Positions 16,877-25,442 of a stretch of 64,000 nucleotides of DNA are shown here, one piece after another. A program made the position numbers and the translations under genes. The notes under the pieces are model-generated. The model searched no databases. It was not told where the DNA came from and saw only the letters and a list, made by a program, of their open reading frames with translations. Origin of the DNA: Clostridium sp. UBA4548 (GTDB lineage: Bacteria; Bacillota; Clostridia; Clostridiales; Clostridiaceae); contig NZ_DGLI01000021.1 of the NCBI RefSeq assembly GCF_002387895.1, positions 102,837 through 166,836 of the forward strand. The letters are read 5' to 3'. Position 1 is the first letter of the stretch, and every line of letters begins with the position of its first letter.

Positions 16877-18502
16877 ATGGCTAAGAGCATTTTATTTGGA
16901 GAAGAAGCTAGAAGATCTATGCAAAGAGGTGTAGATACTCTTGCAGATACAGTTAAGGTTACACTTGGACCAAAAGGAAGAAATGTTATATTAAATAAAA
17001 AGTTTGGATCACCACTTATAACTAATGATGGTGTTACTATTGCTAGAGAAATAGAGCTTGAAGATGCTTATGAAAATATGGGAGCTCAACTTGTTAAAGA
17101 AGTAGCTACTAAAACAAATGATGTAGCAGGAGATGGAACTACTACAGCTACAGTTTTAGCTCAAGCTATCATTAGAGAAGGTTTAAAAAATGTTACTGCA
17201 GGATCAAATCCGATGCTAATTAGAAATGGTATTAGAATGGCTGTAGATAAAGCAGTAGAAGAAATAAAGAAACATTCGAAACCAGTTAATGGAAAAGAGG
17301 ACATAGCAAGAGTTGCAGCTATATCTTCTGCTGATGAGGAAATCGGTGCATTAATTGCTTCAGCTATGGAAAAAGTAGGTAACGAAGGAGTTATCACTGT
17401 TGAAGAATCAAGAACTATGGGCACTGAACTAGATGTAGTTGAAGGTATGCAATTTGACAGAGGATACTTAAGTGCATATATGGTAACAGATCCAGATAAA
17501 ATGGAAGCTATTTTAGAAGATGCATACATCTTAATAACTGAAAAGAAAATTGCTAGCATCCAAGAAATTTTACCAGTTCTTGAACAAATTGTTCAACAAG
17601 GAAAGAAGTTATTAATTATAGCTGAAGATGTTGAAGGAGAAGCTCTTGCAACTTTAGTTGTTAACAAATTAAGAGGAACTTTCACTTGTGTTGCTGTTAA
17701 AGCACCAGGCTTTGGAGATAGAAGAAAAGAAATGTTACAAGATATAGCTACTTTAACTGGTGGTACTGTAATTTCAGAAGAATTAGGTCATGACTTAAAA
17801 GAAGCTACAATTGATATGCTTGGAAGAGCTGAAAGCGTTAAAATTTCTAAAGAAAACACAGTAATAGTTAACGGAAGAGGCTCTAAAGATGAAATAGAAA
17901 ACAGAGTAAATCAAATTAAGAGACAAATTGAAGATACAACTTCAGAGTTCGATAAAGAAAAATTAATGGAAAGACTTGCAAAACTTGCAGGAGGAGTTGC
18001 TGTAATTAAAGTTGGAGCAGCTACTGAAACCGAACTTAAAGAAAAGAAATTAAGAATAGAAGATGCTTTAGCAGCTACAAAAGCAGCTGTTGAAGAAGGA
18101 ATAGTTGCTGGTGGTGGTACTGCATACGTAAGTGCTATACCAGAGGTAGCAAAATTAACATCTGATATTTCAGAAGTTCAAGTTGGTATCAACATTGTAA
18201 GAAGAGCTCTTGAAGAGCCATTAAGACAAATAGCTACAAATGCTGGAGATGAAGGTTCAGTAATAATTGAAAAAGTTAAAGCTTCAGAATCACAAATGGG
18301 ATATGATGCTTTAAGAGGACAATTTGTAGATATGATTAAAGCTGGTATTGTAGACCCAACTAAGGTTACAAGAAGTGCACTTCAAAATGCAGCATCAGTA
18401 GCTTCAACTTTCTTAACAACAGAAGCTGCAGTAGTTGATCTGCCAGAAAAGAACGCACCAGCTCCAATGGCACCAGGCATGGGAATGGACGGAATGTACT
18501 AG
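16877..18502 (+). CDS. groEL: Chaperonin GroEL
   Basis: Sixty-kilodalton ATP-driven folding chamber. The ATP-binding motif GDGTTTATVLA is near 85-95. All equatorial, intermediate and apical domains are present over 541 residues, and the tail ends in a short GMGMDGMY repeat. AGGAGG precedes the ATG. A long hairpin terminator follows, shared with the convergent EAL gene. Nothing unusual was seen. Confidence 0.98.
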   Translation: MAKSILFGEEARRSMQRGVDTLADTVKVTLGPKGRNVILNKKFGSPLITNDGVTIAREIELEDAYENMGAQLVKEVATKTNDVAGDGTTTATVLAQAIIREGLKNVTAGSNPMLIRNGIRMAVDKAVEEIKKHSKPVNGKEDIARVAAISSADEEIGALIASAMEKVGNEGVITVEESRTMGTELDVVEGMQFDRGYLSAYMVTDPDKMEAILEDAYILITEKKIASIQEILPVLEQIVQQGKKLLIIAEDVEGEALATLVVNKLRGTFTCVAVKAPGFGDRRKEMLQDIATLTGGTVISEELGHDLKEATIDMLGRAESVKISKENTVIVNGRGSKDEIENRVNQIKRQIEDTTSEFDKEKLMERLAKLAGGVAVIKVGAATETELKEKKLRIEDALAATKAAVEEGIVAGGGTAYVSAIPEVAKLTSDISEVQVGINIVRRALEEPLRQIATNAGDEGSVIIEKVKASESQMGYDALRGQFVDMIKAGIVDPTKVTRSALQNAASVASTFLTTEAAVVDLPEKNAPAPMAPGMGMDGMY

Positions 18503-18551
18503 AATATAGGCCAAAATAAAGAAAGTCTAATAGTTTAAAAGCTATAAAAGC

Positions 18552-18590
18552 AAGAGCTATGTGAAAATTTATGTTTCACATAGCTCTTTT
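18552..18590. terminator. Bidirectional terminator between groEL and EAL gene
   Basis: AAGAGCTATGTGAAA (18552-18566) pairs perfectly with TTTCACATAGCTCTT (18574-18588) around a 7-base loop. T-rich sequence follows on the + strand and A-rich sequence precedes it, so it can serve both converging genes. Confidence 0.9.
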
Positions 18591-18599
18591 ATAATGCAA

Positions 18600-19409
18600 T
18601 TACAAGGTTAACTTAGATAAGTAGGTTTTAAAAACTTCTTTACACTCTAGAGAAATATCTTCAGGAGGATCAGTAGGTCTTTGAAGAAAGTATCCTTGGC
18701 CTCCATAGGCACCAAGGCATATGAGAGTTTCTAGTTCTTCTTTGCATTCAATGCCTTCTACAATTATTTTCATATTGCAATAGTTTGACATATGTATTAA
18801 ACCTTTAATTAAGTTTTCTTTTAAAGTGTCCTTGTGGATATTATGAGTTAAATCCATATCTAATTTTAAATAATCTGGCATAACATTTAAAATAGTTTTT
18901 AGCCCAGAATAACCAGAACCTACATCGTCTAAAGCTACTTTTATTCCTAAGGATTTTATGTCCCTAATTATATTCTTATAATTATCTACTAAATCAATAG
19001 GGCACTGCTCTGTAATTTCTATTACTAGGTTTGAAGGATTTACATTATTGTCTCCTAAACATTTAAAGGTACTACTAGCAAAAAAATCATAGTTAGCCAT
19101 GGCAAGAGGAGTCATGTTAATGAAAAGTTTATAATCCTTTAAAAAGGGGATAAAAGCTTCAATTGCTTTTTTTCTAGCGAGTTCATCTAAAGTAGTAACC
19201 TTATTAGAGAGTCTTGCAGTTTTAAAAAGCACATCTGGTAAATGAAGGGGGGATTCCTTAGGTCCTCTACAAAGTGCTTCATAGCCCAAAATTTTGCCTG
19301 TAGCAAGATTAACAATGGGTTGGAAAACCATGTTTATAGCTTCAGTCTCTATAATTTGGCTAAATTCCATGTTTAGATGGCGAGTTCTATATTTTAATTG
19401 CTTATCCAT
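18600..19409 (-). CDS. EAL-domain cyclic-di-GMP phosphodiesterase
   Basis: Stand-alone EAL protein of 269 residues, predicted to hydrolyse c-di-GMP to pGpG. Catalytic motifs look intact: EALCRGP, a metal-binding glutamate in VIEITEQ, ALDDVGSGYSGL (DDVG in place of the common DDFG), KLDMDL with the lysine, and VEGIECKEEL. There is no sensory, membrane or GGDEF domain, so input must come from expression or a partner. AGCGGAGG precedes the ATG on the minus strand. It may oppose c-di-GMP signalling to the riboswitch-controlled Pel-like operon at the end of the window, but that link is inference. Confidence 0.9.
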   Translation of the reverse strand: MDKQLKYRTRHLNMEFSQIIETEAINMVFQPIVNLATGKILGYEALCRGPKESPLHLPDVLFKTARLSNKVTTLDELARKKAIEAFIPFLKDYKLFINMTPLAMANYDFFASSTFKCLGDNNVNPSNLVIEITEQCPIDLVDNYKNIIRDIKSLGIKVALDDVGSGYSGLKTILNVMPDYLKLDMDLTHNIHKDTLKENLIKGLIHMSNYCNMKIIVEGIECKEELETLICLGAYGGQGYFLQRPTDPPEDISLECKEVFKTYLSKLTL

Positions 19410-19480
19410 AATCTACCTCCGCTTAACTTACCTTCATTATTGACAAATATTAAGAAATTAAATACAGTTGAAATAATGTG

Positions 19481-19509
19481 TTGACAAAACCTATATAATT
19501 AAATAAAAT
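19481..19509 (+). promoter_or_regulatory. Promoter of the guanine riboswitch / guaB
   Basis: TTGACA (19481-19486), 17 bases, TAAAAT (19504-19509). A start near 19516 places the aptamer about 50 bases into the transcript. Confidence 0.75.
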
Positions 19510-19563
19510 ATATATAATTAATAAAACAAACGAACATTGATTATTAATAATTTAATAACGTTA

Positions 19564-19628
19564 GCTCATATATACCTTGAATATGGCAAGGAGTATCTAC
19601 CGGAAACCAATAATTTCTGACTATGAGT
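19564..19628 (+). ncRNA. Guanine-class purine riboswitch
   Basis: P1 CTCATA/TATGAG, GAATATGG in P2, and the conserved AGTATCTACC in J2/3, with GACTATGAG in J3/1. The base equivalent to position 74 (the third base of GACTATG) is C, which selects guanine or hypoxanthine rather than adenine. U47 and U51 equivalents are present. It lies upstream of guaB and should lower expression when guanine is high. Confidence 0.95.
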
Positions 19629-19657
19629 AAGATTACATTGTACAATGATGAAATTGG

Positions 19658-19701
19658 ACATGTTAGTTTTACTTATAGAAGTATAGCTAACATGTTTTTT
19701 T
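19658..19701 (+). terminator. Riboswitch terminator before guaB
   Basis: ACATGTTAG (19658-19666) pairs with CTAACATGT (19687-19695), with an inner ACTT/AAGT stem, followed by a run of Ts to 19701. It is the OFF platform of the guanine riboswitch. The remaining 160 bases to guaB hold no gene. Confidence 0.9.
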
Positions 19702-19860
19702 GTACCCAAATTATGAATTAATTATTAGCTAATAACATTCATGTAAGAGTTGCATTTTAAAATTACATTTGTGAAAGTGAGCATAAAGAGAGATTGTGTG
19801 CTTAATTAGAGAGTTTTACTGCAACAAATAAAAAATATAGTAGAAAAGAGGATGACAATC

Positions 19861-21315
19861 ATGGCAATAATATTAAAACAAGCATATACCTTTGATGATG
19901 TACTATTAGTTCCAAATAAGTCAGATGTGTTACCTAAGGATGTTAAGCTAGTAACTAATCTTACTAAAAAAATAAAATTGAGCTTACCATTAATTAGTGC
20001 GGGAATGGATACAGTTACTGAAGCTAAAATGGCTATAGCTATGGCTAGAGAAGGTGGCATAGGCATAATTCATAAGAATATGTCCATAGAAGCTCAAGCT
20101 AGTGAAGTAGATAGAGTAAAAAGACAAGAAAATGGAGTAATTAAAGATCCTTTTTCACTATCTAAGGATAGGACTATAGAAGAAGCACTAGGTTTAATGG
20201 CAAAGTATAGAATTTCAGGAGTGCCAGTTACTGAAAATGGAAAGCTAGTTGGAATCATCACTAACAGAGATACAGTATTTGAAACTGATTATTCAAAGAA
20301 AATAAGCGAAGTGATGACTAGTGAAGGACTTATAACAGCTCTTGAGGGCACAACTATAGAGGAAGCAAAAGAGCTTCTAAGAAAACATAAAATTGAGAAA
20401 TTACCATTAGTTGATGAGAACTTTAATTTAAAAGGACTTATCACTATTAAAGATATAGAAAAAGCCGTTAAGTACCCCAACGCTGCAAAAGATGAAAGAG
20501 GCAGACTTCTTTGTGGAGCTGCCGTAGGAGTAACAAAAGATTTAATGATTAGAGTAGATGCTTTAGTTAAGGCTCATGTAGATGTAATAACAGTAGATAC
20601 TGCACATGGACATTCTAGAGGAGTTATTGAAGCAGTTAAAGAAATTAAAACTAAGTATCCTGAACTACAAATTATTGCAGGAAACGTAGCTACAGCAGCA
20701 GCAACAAAGGAATTGATAGAAGCTGGAGCAGATTGTATTAAAGTTGGAATTGGACCAGGCTCAATTTGCACTACAAGAGTAGTAGCAGGAGTTGGTGTTC
20801 CACAGCTTACTGCAGTAATGGATTGTGTAGAGGAAGCTAATAAGTATGGGGTTCCTGTTATAGCAGATGGAGGAATTAAGTACTCTGGAGACGCAGTAAA
20901 AGCATTAGCTGCAGGAGCTAAGGTTGTTATGATGGGTTCTTTATTTGCAGGTTGCGAAGAAGCACCAGGAGAAATTGAAATTTATCAAGGAAGAAGCTAT
21001 AAAGTATATAGAGGCATGGGTTCCATTGGAGCTATGGCTAATGGAAGTAAAGATAGATACTTCCAAGAAGATAACAAGAAACTAGTACCAGAAGGAGTAG
21101 AAGGAAGAATTCCTTATAGAGGTTCGGTAGTAGAAACCATATATCAACTTGTAGGTGGAATACGTTCTGGTATGGGATATTTAGGAGCAGAAAATCTAGA
21201 AGAATTATATAAAAATGCTACCTTTGTGGTTCAAACTTCCTCAGGACTCAGAGAAAGTCATCCTCATGATATAGTGATGACTAAAGAAGCACCTAATTAC
21301 AGCGTAAATGTATAA
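19861..21315 (+). CDS. guaB: IMP dehydrogenase
   Basis: Oxidises IMP to XMP, the committed step to GMP. The catalytic loop GPGSICTTRVVAGVG holds the active cysteine. Two CBS domains lie at about 95-205 between barrel halves, and the flap motif YRGMGSIGAM follows. The length of 484 residues is standard. ATG 19861 is nine bases after AGAGGATGA; the upstream ATG 19852 overlaps that site. It is controlled by the guanine riboswitch upstream, and guaA follows after 109 bases, forming a GMP-synthesis unit. Confidence 0.97.
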   Translation: MAIILKQAYTFDDVLLVPNKSDVLPKDVKLVTNLTKKIKLSLPLISAGMDTVTEAKMAIAMAREGGIGIIHKNMSIEAQASEVDRVKRQENGVIKDPFSLSKDRTIEEALGLMAKYRISGVPVTENGKLVGIITNRDTVFETDYSKKISEVMTSEGLITALEGTTIEEAKELLRKHKIEKLPLVDENFNLKGLITIKDIEKAVKYPNAAKDERGRLLCGAAVGVTKDLMIRVDALVKAHVDVITVDTAHGHSRGVIEAVKEIKTKYPELQIIAGNVATAAATKELIEAGADCIKVGIGPGSICTTRVVAGVGVPQLTAVMDCVEEANKYGVPVIADGGIKYSGDAVKALAAGAKVVMMGSLFAGCEEAPGEIEIYQGRSYKVYRGMGSIGAMANGSKDRYFQEDNKKLVPEGVEGRIPYRGSVVETIYQLVGGIRSGMGYLGAENLEELYKNATFVVQTSSGLRESHPHDIVMTKEAPNYSVNV

Positions 21316-21424
21316 GGATAAAAAGCTTTATAAATTACATTAAAAACAAAAAAATATAGCTTAAAATAAAGTTCTTATTTACAAAATACATTTACTAAAG
21401 AAAATAAAGGAGGAAGCTAATACC

Positions 21425-22954
21425 ATGGATAGAGAATTAGTTTTAGTAGTTGATTTTGGCGGACAATACAATCAGCTTATCGCAAGACGAGTTAGAGAAA
21501 ATAGTGTTTATTGTGAAATAGTTCCTTACACAACTTCAATAGAAAAAATAAAAGAATTAGCACCTAAGGGAATCATTTTTACAGGTGGACCTAATAGTGT
21601 ATACGGTGAAAATTCACCTAAAATAGATGAAGAAATATTTAATTTAGGTATTCCAGTGCTAGGAATATGCTATGGAGCACAGCTTATGGCTCATACTCTA
21701 GGAGGAAGTGTTAAAACTGCACCTGTTAGAGAATATGGTAAAACCAATGTAGATTTAGTTTTAAATAGCCCGCTATTTGAAGGCATTGAAGAAAATCAAT
21801 GTTGGATGAGTCATACGGATTTCATAGAAGGAAAGCCAGAAGGCTTTGAAATTATTGGATCTACAGAACAATGTCCAATAGCTGCAATGGGAAATAAAGA
21901 AAAGAAGCTTTATGGAGTTCAGTTCCACCCAGAAGTTCAGCATACTTTATTTGGAGAAAAGATGCTATCTAATTTCCTTAAGAACATATGTAATCTTAAA
22001 GGAGATTGGTCCATGGCTTCTTTTGCAGAAGAGAAAATAGCAGAGATAAAAAATCTTGTTGGAGATAAAAAGGTACTATGCGCCCTATCTGGAGGAGTAG
22101 ATTCTTCAGTAGCAGCAGTACTTGTTCATAAAGCCATTGGAAAGCAATTAACTTGTGTATTTGTAGACCATGGTCTTTTAAGAAAAGATGAGGGAGATCA
22201 AGTAGAAGAAATCTTTAAAAAAGGTTTTGATATGAATCTTATCAGAGTAAATGCTCAGGATAGATTCTTAGGAAAGCTTAAAGGAATTTCTGACCCAGAG
22301 AGAAAAAGAAAAATCATCGGGGAAGAATTTATAAGAGTATTTGAAGAAGAAGCAAACAAACTTGGTAAAATAGATTACTTAGTTCAAGGTACAATCTACG
22401 CTGACGTAGTAGAAAGTGGTACAAATACATCAGCTACTATAAAAAGTCACCATAATGTAGGAGGACTTCCAGAGGACATCACCTTTGAGCTTATAGAGCC
22501 ACTTAGAGAATTATTTAAAGATGAAGTTAGAGCAGTGGGTGAAGAAATTGGAATACCACACCACTTAGTTTGGAGACAGCCCTTCCCAGGACCAGGTCTT
22601 GCAATTAGAGTTTTAGGGGAAATTACTGAAGAAAAACTAGAAATAGTTAGAGAAGCAGATGCAATATTTAGAGACGAAGTAGCAATAGCAGGACTTGAAA
22701 GTGAAATATGGCAATACTTTGCTTGCCTTCCTAACATTAGGTCTGTTGGAGTTATGGGAGATGAAAGAACTTATTGCCACACAGTAGCACTAAGAGCCGT
22801 AACATCATCAGATGGTATGACCTCTGATTGGGCTAGAGTGCCTTATGAAGTTCTTGATAAAGTATCAAGAAGAATTGTGAATGAAGTTAAAGGAGTAAAC
22901 AGAATTGTTTATGATGTAACTTCAAAACCACCTTCCACTATTGAGTGGGAGTAA
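21425..22954 (+). CDS. guaA: GMP synthase (glutamine-hydrolysing)
   Basis: Converts XMP to GMP using glutamine and ATP. The N-terminal class I amidotransferase has LGICYGAQL with the nucleophilic cysteine and QFHPEV. The ATP pyrophosphatase P-loop ALSGGVDSSVAA is near residue 221, and the C-terminal dimerisation domain ends in DVTSKPPSTIEWE. Length is 509 residues. GGAGG precedes the ATG. It lies downstream of guaB and is probably cotranscribed under the guanine riboswitch. Confidence 0.98.
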   Translation: MDRELVLVVDFGGQYNQLIARRVRENSVYCEIVPYTTSIEKIKELAPKGIIFTGGPNSVYGENSPKIDEEIFNLGIPVLGICYGAQLMAHTLGGSVKTAPVREYGKTNVDLVLNSPLFEGIEENQCWMSHTDFIEGKPEGFEIIGSTEQCPIAAMGNKEKKLYGVQFHPEVQHTLFGEKMLSNFLKNICNLKGDWSMASFAEEKIAEIKNLVGDKKVLCALSGGVDSSVAAVLVHKAIGKQLTCVFVDHGLLRKDEGDQVEEIFKKGFDMNLIRVNAQDRFLGKLKGISDPERKRKIIGEEFIRVFEEEANKLGKIDYLVQGTIYADVVESGTNTSATIKSHHNVGGLPEDITFELIEPLRELFKDEVRAVGEEIGIPHHLVWRQPFPGPGLAIRVLGEITEEKLEIVREADAIFRDEVAIAGLESEIWQYFACLPNIRSVGVMGDERTYCHTVALRAVTSSDGMTSDWARVPYEVLDKVSRRIVNEVKGVNRIVYDVTSKPPSTIEWE

Positions 22955-22989
22955 AATAGCCTTTCTCTTACTAAACATATATTTTATTT

Positions 22990-23022
22990 GACGCATAGAT
23001 AGCCTGTCTATGTGTCTTTTTT
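22990..23022 (+). terminator. Intrinsic terminator of guaA
   Basis: GACGCATAGA (22990-22999) pairs with TCTATGTGTC (23007-23016), with one G-T pair, then TTTTTT. The following 289 bases to the next start hold no gene I can see; a TATAAT at 23262-23267 may belong to the regulator's promoter. Confidence 0.9.
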
Positions 23023-23311
23023 AGTATATAGTAAATTCAAGGGACTTCAACTTTTGGCTCAAAGAAACCTAGATAAAGTCTTGGCACTAGTAAATTTCAA
23101 ATTAGATATAAAAGATAAAAGGGATACAAAGAAATAAAGGATATGAATGACACAAGTTGTTGAAGCTTCTTTAAAAAGGGGCGTGAATATGTATTTCTGG
23201 CTTTTAAGATAAAAAGTTAGCAATTTCTTAATTAAAGAAAGTTATTTTCATAAATTATTGTTATAATAATAGATAGTGATATTATTAATATTTAGTAAGA
23301 AGGGGAATGAA

Positions 23312-24589
23312 ATGCAGTTTTTAACAGGTAGTGAAAAAATTAAAAGCTTAAGAAAAAAGTTTAAAATGACACAAGATGATTTTGCTAGTGAGAACTTTAC
23401 AAGAGGATACTTAGGGCTTTTGGAGAATGGAAGAAGAAATATAACTGAAGATGCAGCTAAGATTATCACAGAAAGATTTAGGGAAAAAGCAAAGGAACTT
23501 GGATCTGATATAGAAATAGATGATAGATATTTTTTAAGAACTATAGAAGAAGAAGCAGAAAAATACTGTATGGAAAAGCTAGCCACTGACTTAGCCTATG
23601 AAGAACTAGAAGATATCATAAAAATTGCAGAACATTATGATTTGAAAAATGCCAAAGCAGAAGGGTATAAAGTACAAGGTGACAAGTATTACAATGAGAG
23701 CAAATATTTAGAGGCCTATAAAAATTATTTTTACTCCTTAGATTCATTAACTGATAATGTACACTTAAAGGAAAGATGCTATCTCTATAATAGATTGGGT
23801 GCATGTAAATATGCATTGTTAGATTATGCTGAAGCTATAGTTTATTTTAATAAAGCAATAGTTAATTCGGAAATTGCTAAGGAAATATTTACCTTGCAAA
23901 ATGCATTATATAATTCAGCGCTTTGTTATCAAAGTTTATCTAATTTGGAAGAATCACTTAATTGTATTGAAAAGTTTTTAGTTATGTGTGATAAAGAAAA
24001 AGAATTAGAAAGATATATTTATGCAAGTAGTTTCAAAGCAAGTTGTTACGAAGATAAAGGGGATTTAAACACAGCAATTGAAATTTATAAAGAGCTAATA
24101 TTATTGATTAGCAATACTGACGAAAAGGTGTCAGCTTATCTTTATAATAACTTAGGTTCATTGTATGTAAAGAAGGGTAATTTAACTGAAGCCTTAGAGT
24201 ATTATAATAAATCTCAGCAAATTAGAGCTAGTATAGATAAGAAAAATTTATCTCATACTTTAATTGAAAAATCATCAGTTTACATGGCAAAAGAACTTTA
24301 TGACGAAGCATTGCTTATAGTTAGCTTAGGGCTGGAAAATGCGAGAGAGAATAATGATTATGAGTATACCTTAAAAGCATACAAAATCATGGAAGAGATT
24401 TATACTAAGCTTGAAAAGGAAGATAAAATTAAAGAGATTATTAAAGAATTATTACTTTTATTGGATGAAACAGATAACAAATTAATAAGGATTAGCTACT
24501 ATAATAAACTTCAAAGGCTTTATTTTGAGGATAAAGAATATGAATATGCTTACGATTGTCAAAAAAAGATACAAAAATTGTTGAATTAA
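23312..24589 (+). CDS. RRNPP-type peptide-responsive regulator (XRE HTH + TPR)
   Basis: Predicted intracellular receptor for an exported and re-imported peptide. The first ~60 residues form an XRE helix-turn-helix (SEKIKSLRKKFKMTQDDFA, RGYLGLLENGRRNIT). The remaining ~350 residues are helical TPR-like repeats, including YLYNNLGSLYVKKGNLTEALEYYNKS-type units. At 425 residues it fits the Rap/PlcR/NprR/Qsr size class. The frame opens at 23276, but ATG 23312 follows AAGGGGA and is the likely start. A 47-codon gene for a hydrophobic-leader peptide begins 44 bases after the stop, the hallmark layout of such quorum-sensing pairs. DNA targets are not visible. Confidence 0.82.
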   Translation: MQFLTGSEKIKSLRKKFKMTQDDFASENFTRGYLGLLENGRRNITEDAAKIITERFREKAKELGSDIEIDDRYFLRTIEEEAEKYCMEKLATDLAYEELEDIIKIAEHYDLKNAKAEGYKVQGDKYYNESKYLEAYKNYFYSLDSLTDNVHLKERCYLYNRLGACKYALLDYAEAIVYFNKAIVNSEIAKEIFTLQNALYNSALCYQSLSNLEESLNCIEKFLVMCDKEKELERYIYASSFKASCYEDKGDLNTAIEIYKELILLISNTDEKVSAYLYNNLGSLYVKKGNLTEALEYYNKSQQIRASIDKKNLSHTLIEKSSVYMAKELYDEALLIVSLGLENARENNDYEYTLKAYKIMEEIYTKLEKEDKIKEIIKELLLLLDETDNKLIRISYYNKLQRLYFEDKEYEYAYDCQKKIQKLLN

Positions 24590-24609
24590 GTAGCTATATG
24601 GGTTATAAT
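24581..24609 (+). promoter_or_regulatory. Dedicated promoter of the signal-peptide gene
   Basis: TTGAAT (24581-24586), 17 bases, TATAAT (24604-24609). The -35 element overlaps the regulator's stop codon, so the peptide gene can be expressed independently. Confidence 0.7.
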
Positions 24610-24633
24610 GTAATCATGGGATGGAGGGGTATT

Positions 24634-24777
24634 ATGAGAATGAGGAAATTTTCAAAATTAATATTATTAGTGTTAGTTGGGATATCATTGTATAGTATAG
24701 GAGGTAAAGTTATAGACGGGGAGAAACCACCTATACTTGTAAAAGGTACATATGAGATGGTTGAGTCAATTTGGTAA
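24634..24777 (+). CDS. Small exported peptide, candidate quorum-sensing pre-peptide
   Basis: Encodes 47 residues: a basic start (MRMRKFSK), a hydrophobic stretch LILLVLVGISLYSIGG typical of a Sec signal, and a short hydrophilic C-terminus containing EKPPILVKGTYEM. GGAGGGG lies four bases before ATG 24634; the second ATG at 24640 is ten bases away and equally possible. It sits directly after the XRE-TPR regulator, has its own promoter and ends in a strong terminator. By analogy with Phr, PapR and clostridial Qsp peptides, the C-terminal part would be cut out, exported and sensed by the regulator. The mature peptide boundary cannot be read from sequence. Confidence 0.72.
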   Translation: MRMRKFSKLILLVLVGISLYSIGGKVIDGEKPPILVKGTYEMVESIW

Positions 24778-24787
24778 AGGGTAAGTA

Positions 24788-24834
24788 AAGTCAGGCTAGG
24801 TAGAAGTTAGAATTCTATCTAGCCTGACTTTTTT
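24788..24834 (+). terminator. Strong terminator after the signal-peptide gene
   Basis: An 18-base arm at 24788-24805 pairs with 24813-24830 (core GTCAGGCTAG/CTAGCCTGAC, one G-T pair), then TTTTTT. It closes the regulator-peptide unit. Confidence 0.93.
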
Positions 24835-25309
24835 ATTTTATGATTATTTTACAAAAACTAAACTTTATTGCTGTTAGCTACTGGTAATACAGCGTATAGC
24901 GCTAAACCTATGAGTACATTCATAATATGTGATAGAATACACAATGACACATACTTATTGAGAATTAATCACTCTAGTATAAATGCTTAAAGATAAAGGT
25001 AAAGTTAATTAGGTTTTTAAGTATTGAGGCAAAAGAGTTGGTAGATGTATTTATTTTAAATTCTTAAAAGTTACATAAAGGATAAAGAAAAGTATCCAAT
25101 TTAAAAATAGCAGGAATAATCTTCTTTAAAACATAGAAATTAAGAATGGATATACAATTCATTCAATATAGTTGATTCCATATAAGGAATTGAATAATAT
25201 AACATGATAAATAAATAGCTACCAAGGATATAACCTTGGTAGTTATTTGATTTATGTTGCCATGTGGTAAGAAGTTTACGGCATGTTTCTTAAGATTTAA
25301 TGCCTAAGT
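24835..25309. other. Non-coding gap with one long hairpin
   Basis: No plausible gene. A 15-bp inverted repeat (25213-25227 with 25234-25248, core CTACCAAGG/CCTTGGTAG, one G-T pair) has only a weak T-tail (GATTTATG). It could end a short untranslated transcript, but I find no clear promoter for one. Confidence 0.4.
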
Positions 25310-25363
25310 TTGATAAAAAATATAAAATGGTTTATACTAAAAAGTGGAAATGAACTTGTTCGT
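25310..25363 (+). promoter_or_regulatory. pgi promoter with downstream palindrome
   Basis: TTGATA (25310-25315), 17 bases, TATACT (25333-25338). The predicted start, near 25345, is followed at once by ATGAACTTGTTCGT (25350-25363), the third copy of the palindrome also found before nfnA and ogg. The position suits a repressor operator. Confidence 0.6.
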
Positions 25364-25442
25364 TATTTAACTTAGTAGTAATGGATTGCTACTTAAGTGT
25401 AATTTATATAATTATAGAAAATATGGTTTACGGAGGCGTACT

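Noticed and set aside
25350..25367. Rex operator before pgi (TTGTTCG...TTTAAC)
   Set aside because: Outer bases of both half-sites differ from the consensus; the stronger pattern here is the ATGAAC-TT-GTTC palindrome.
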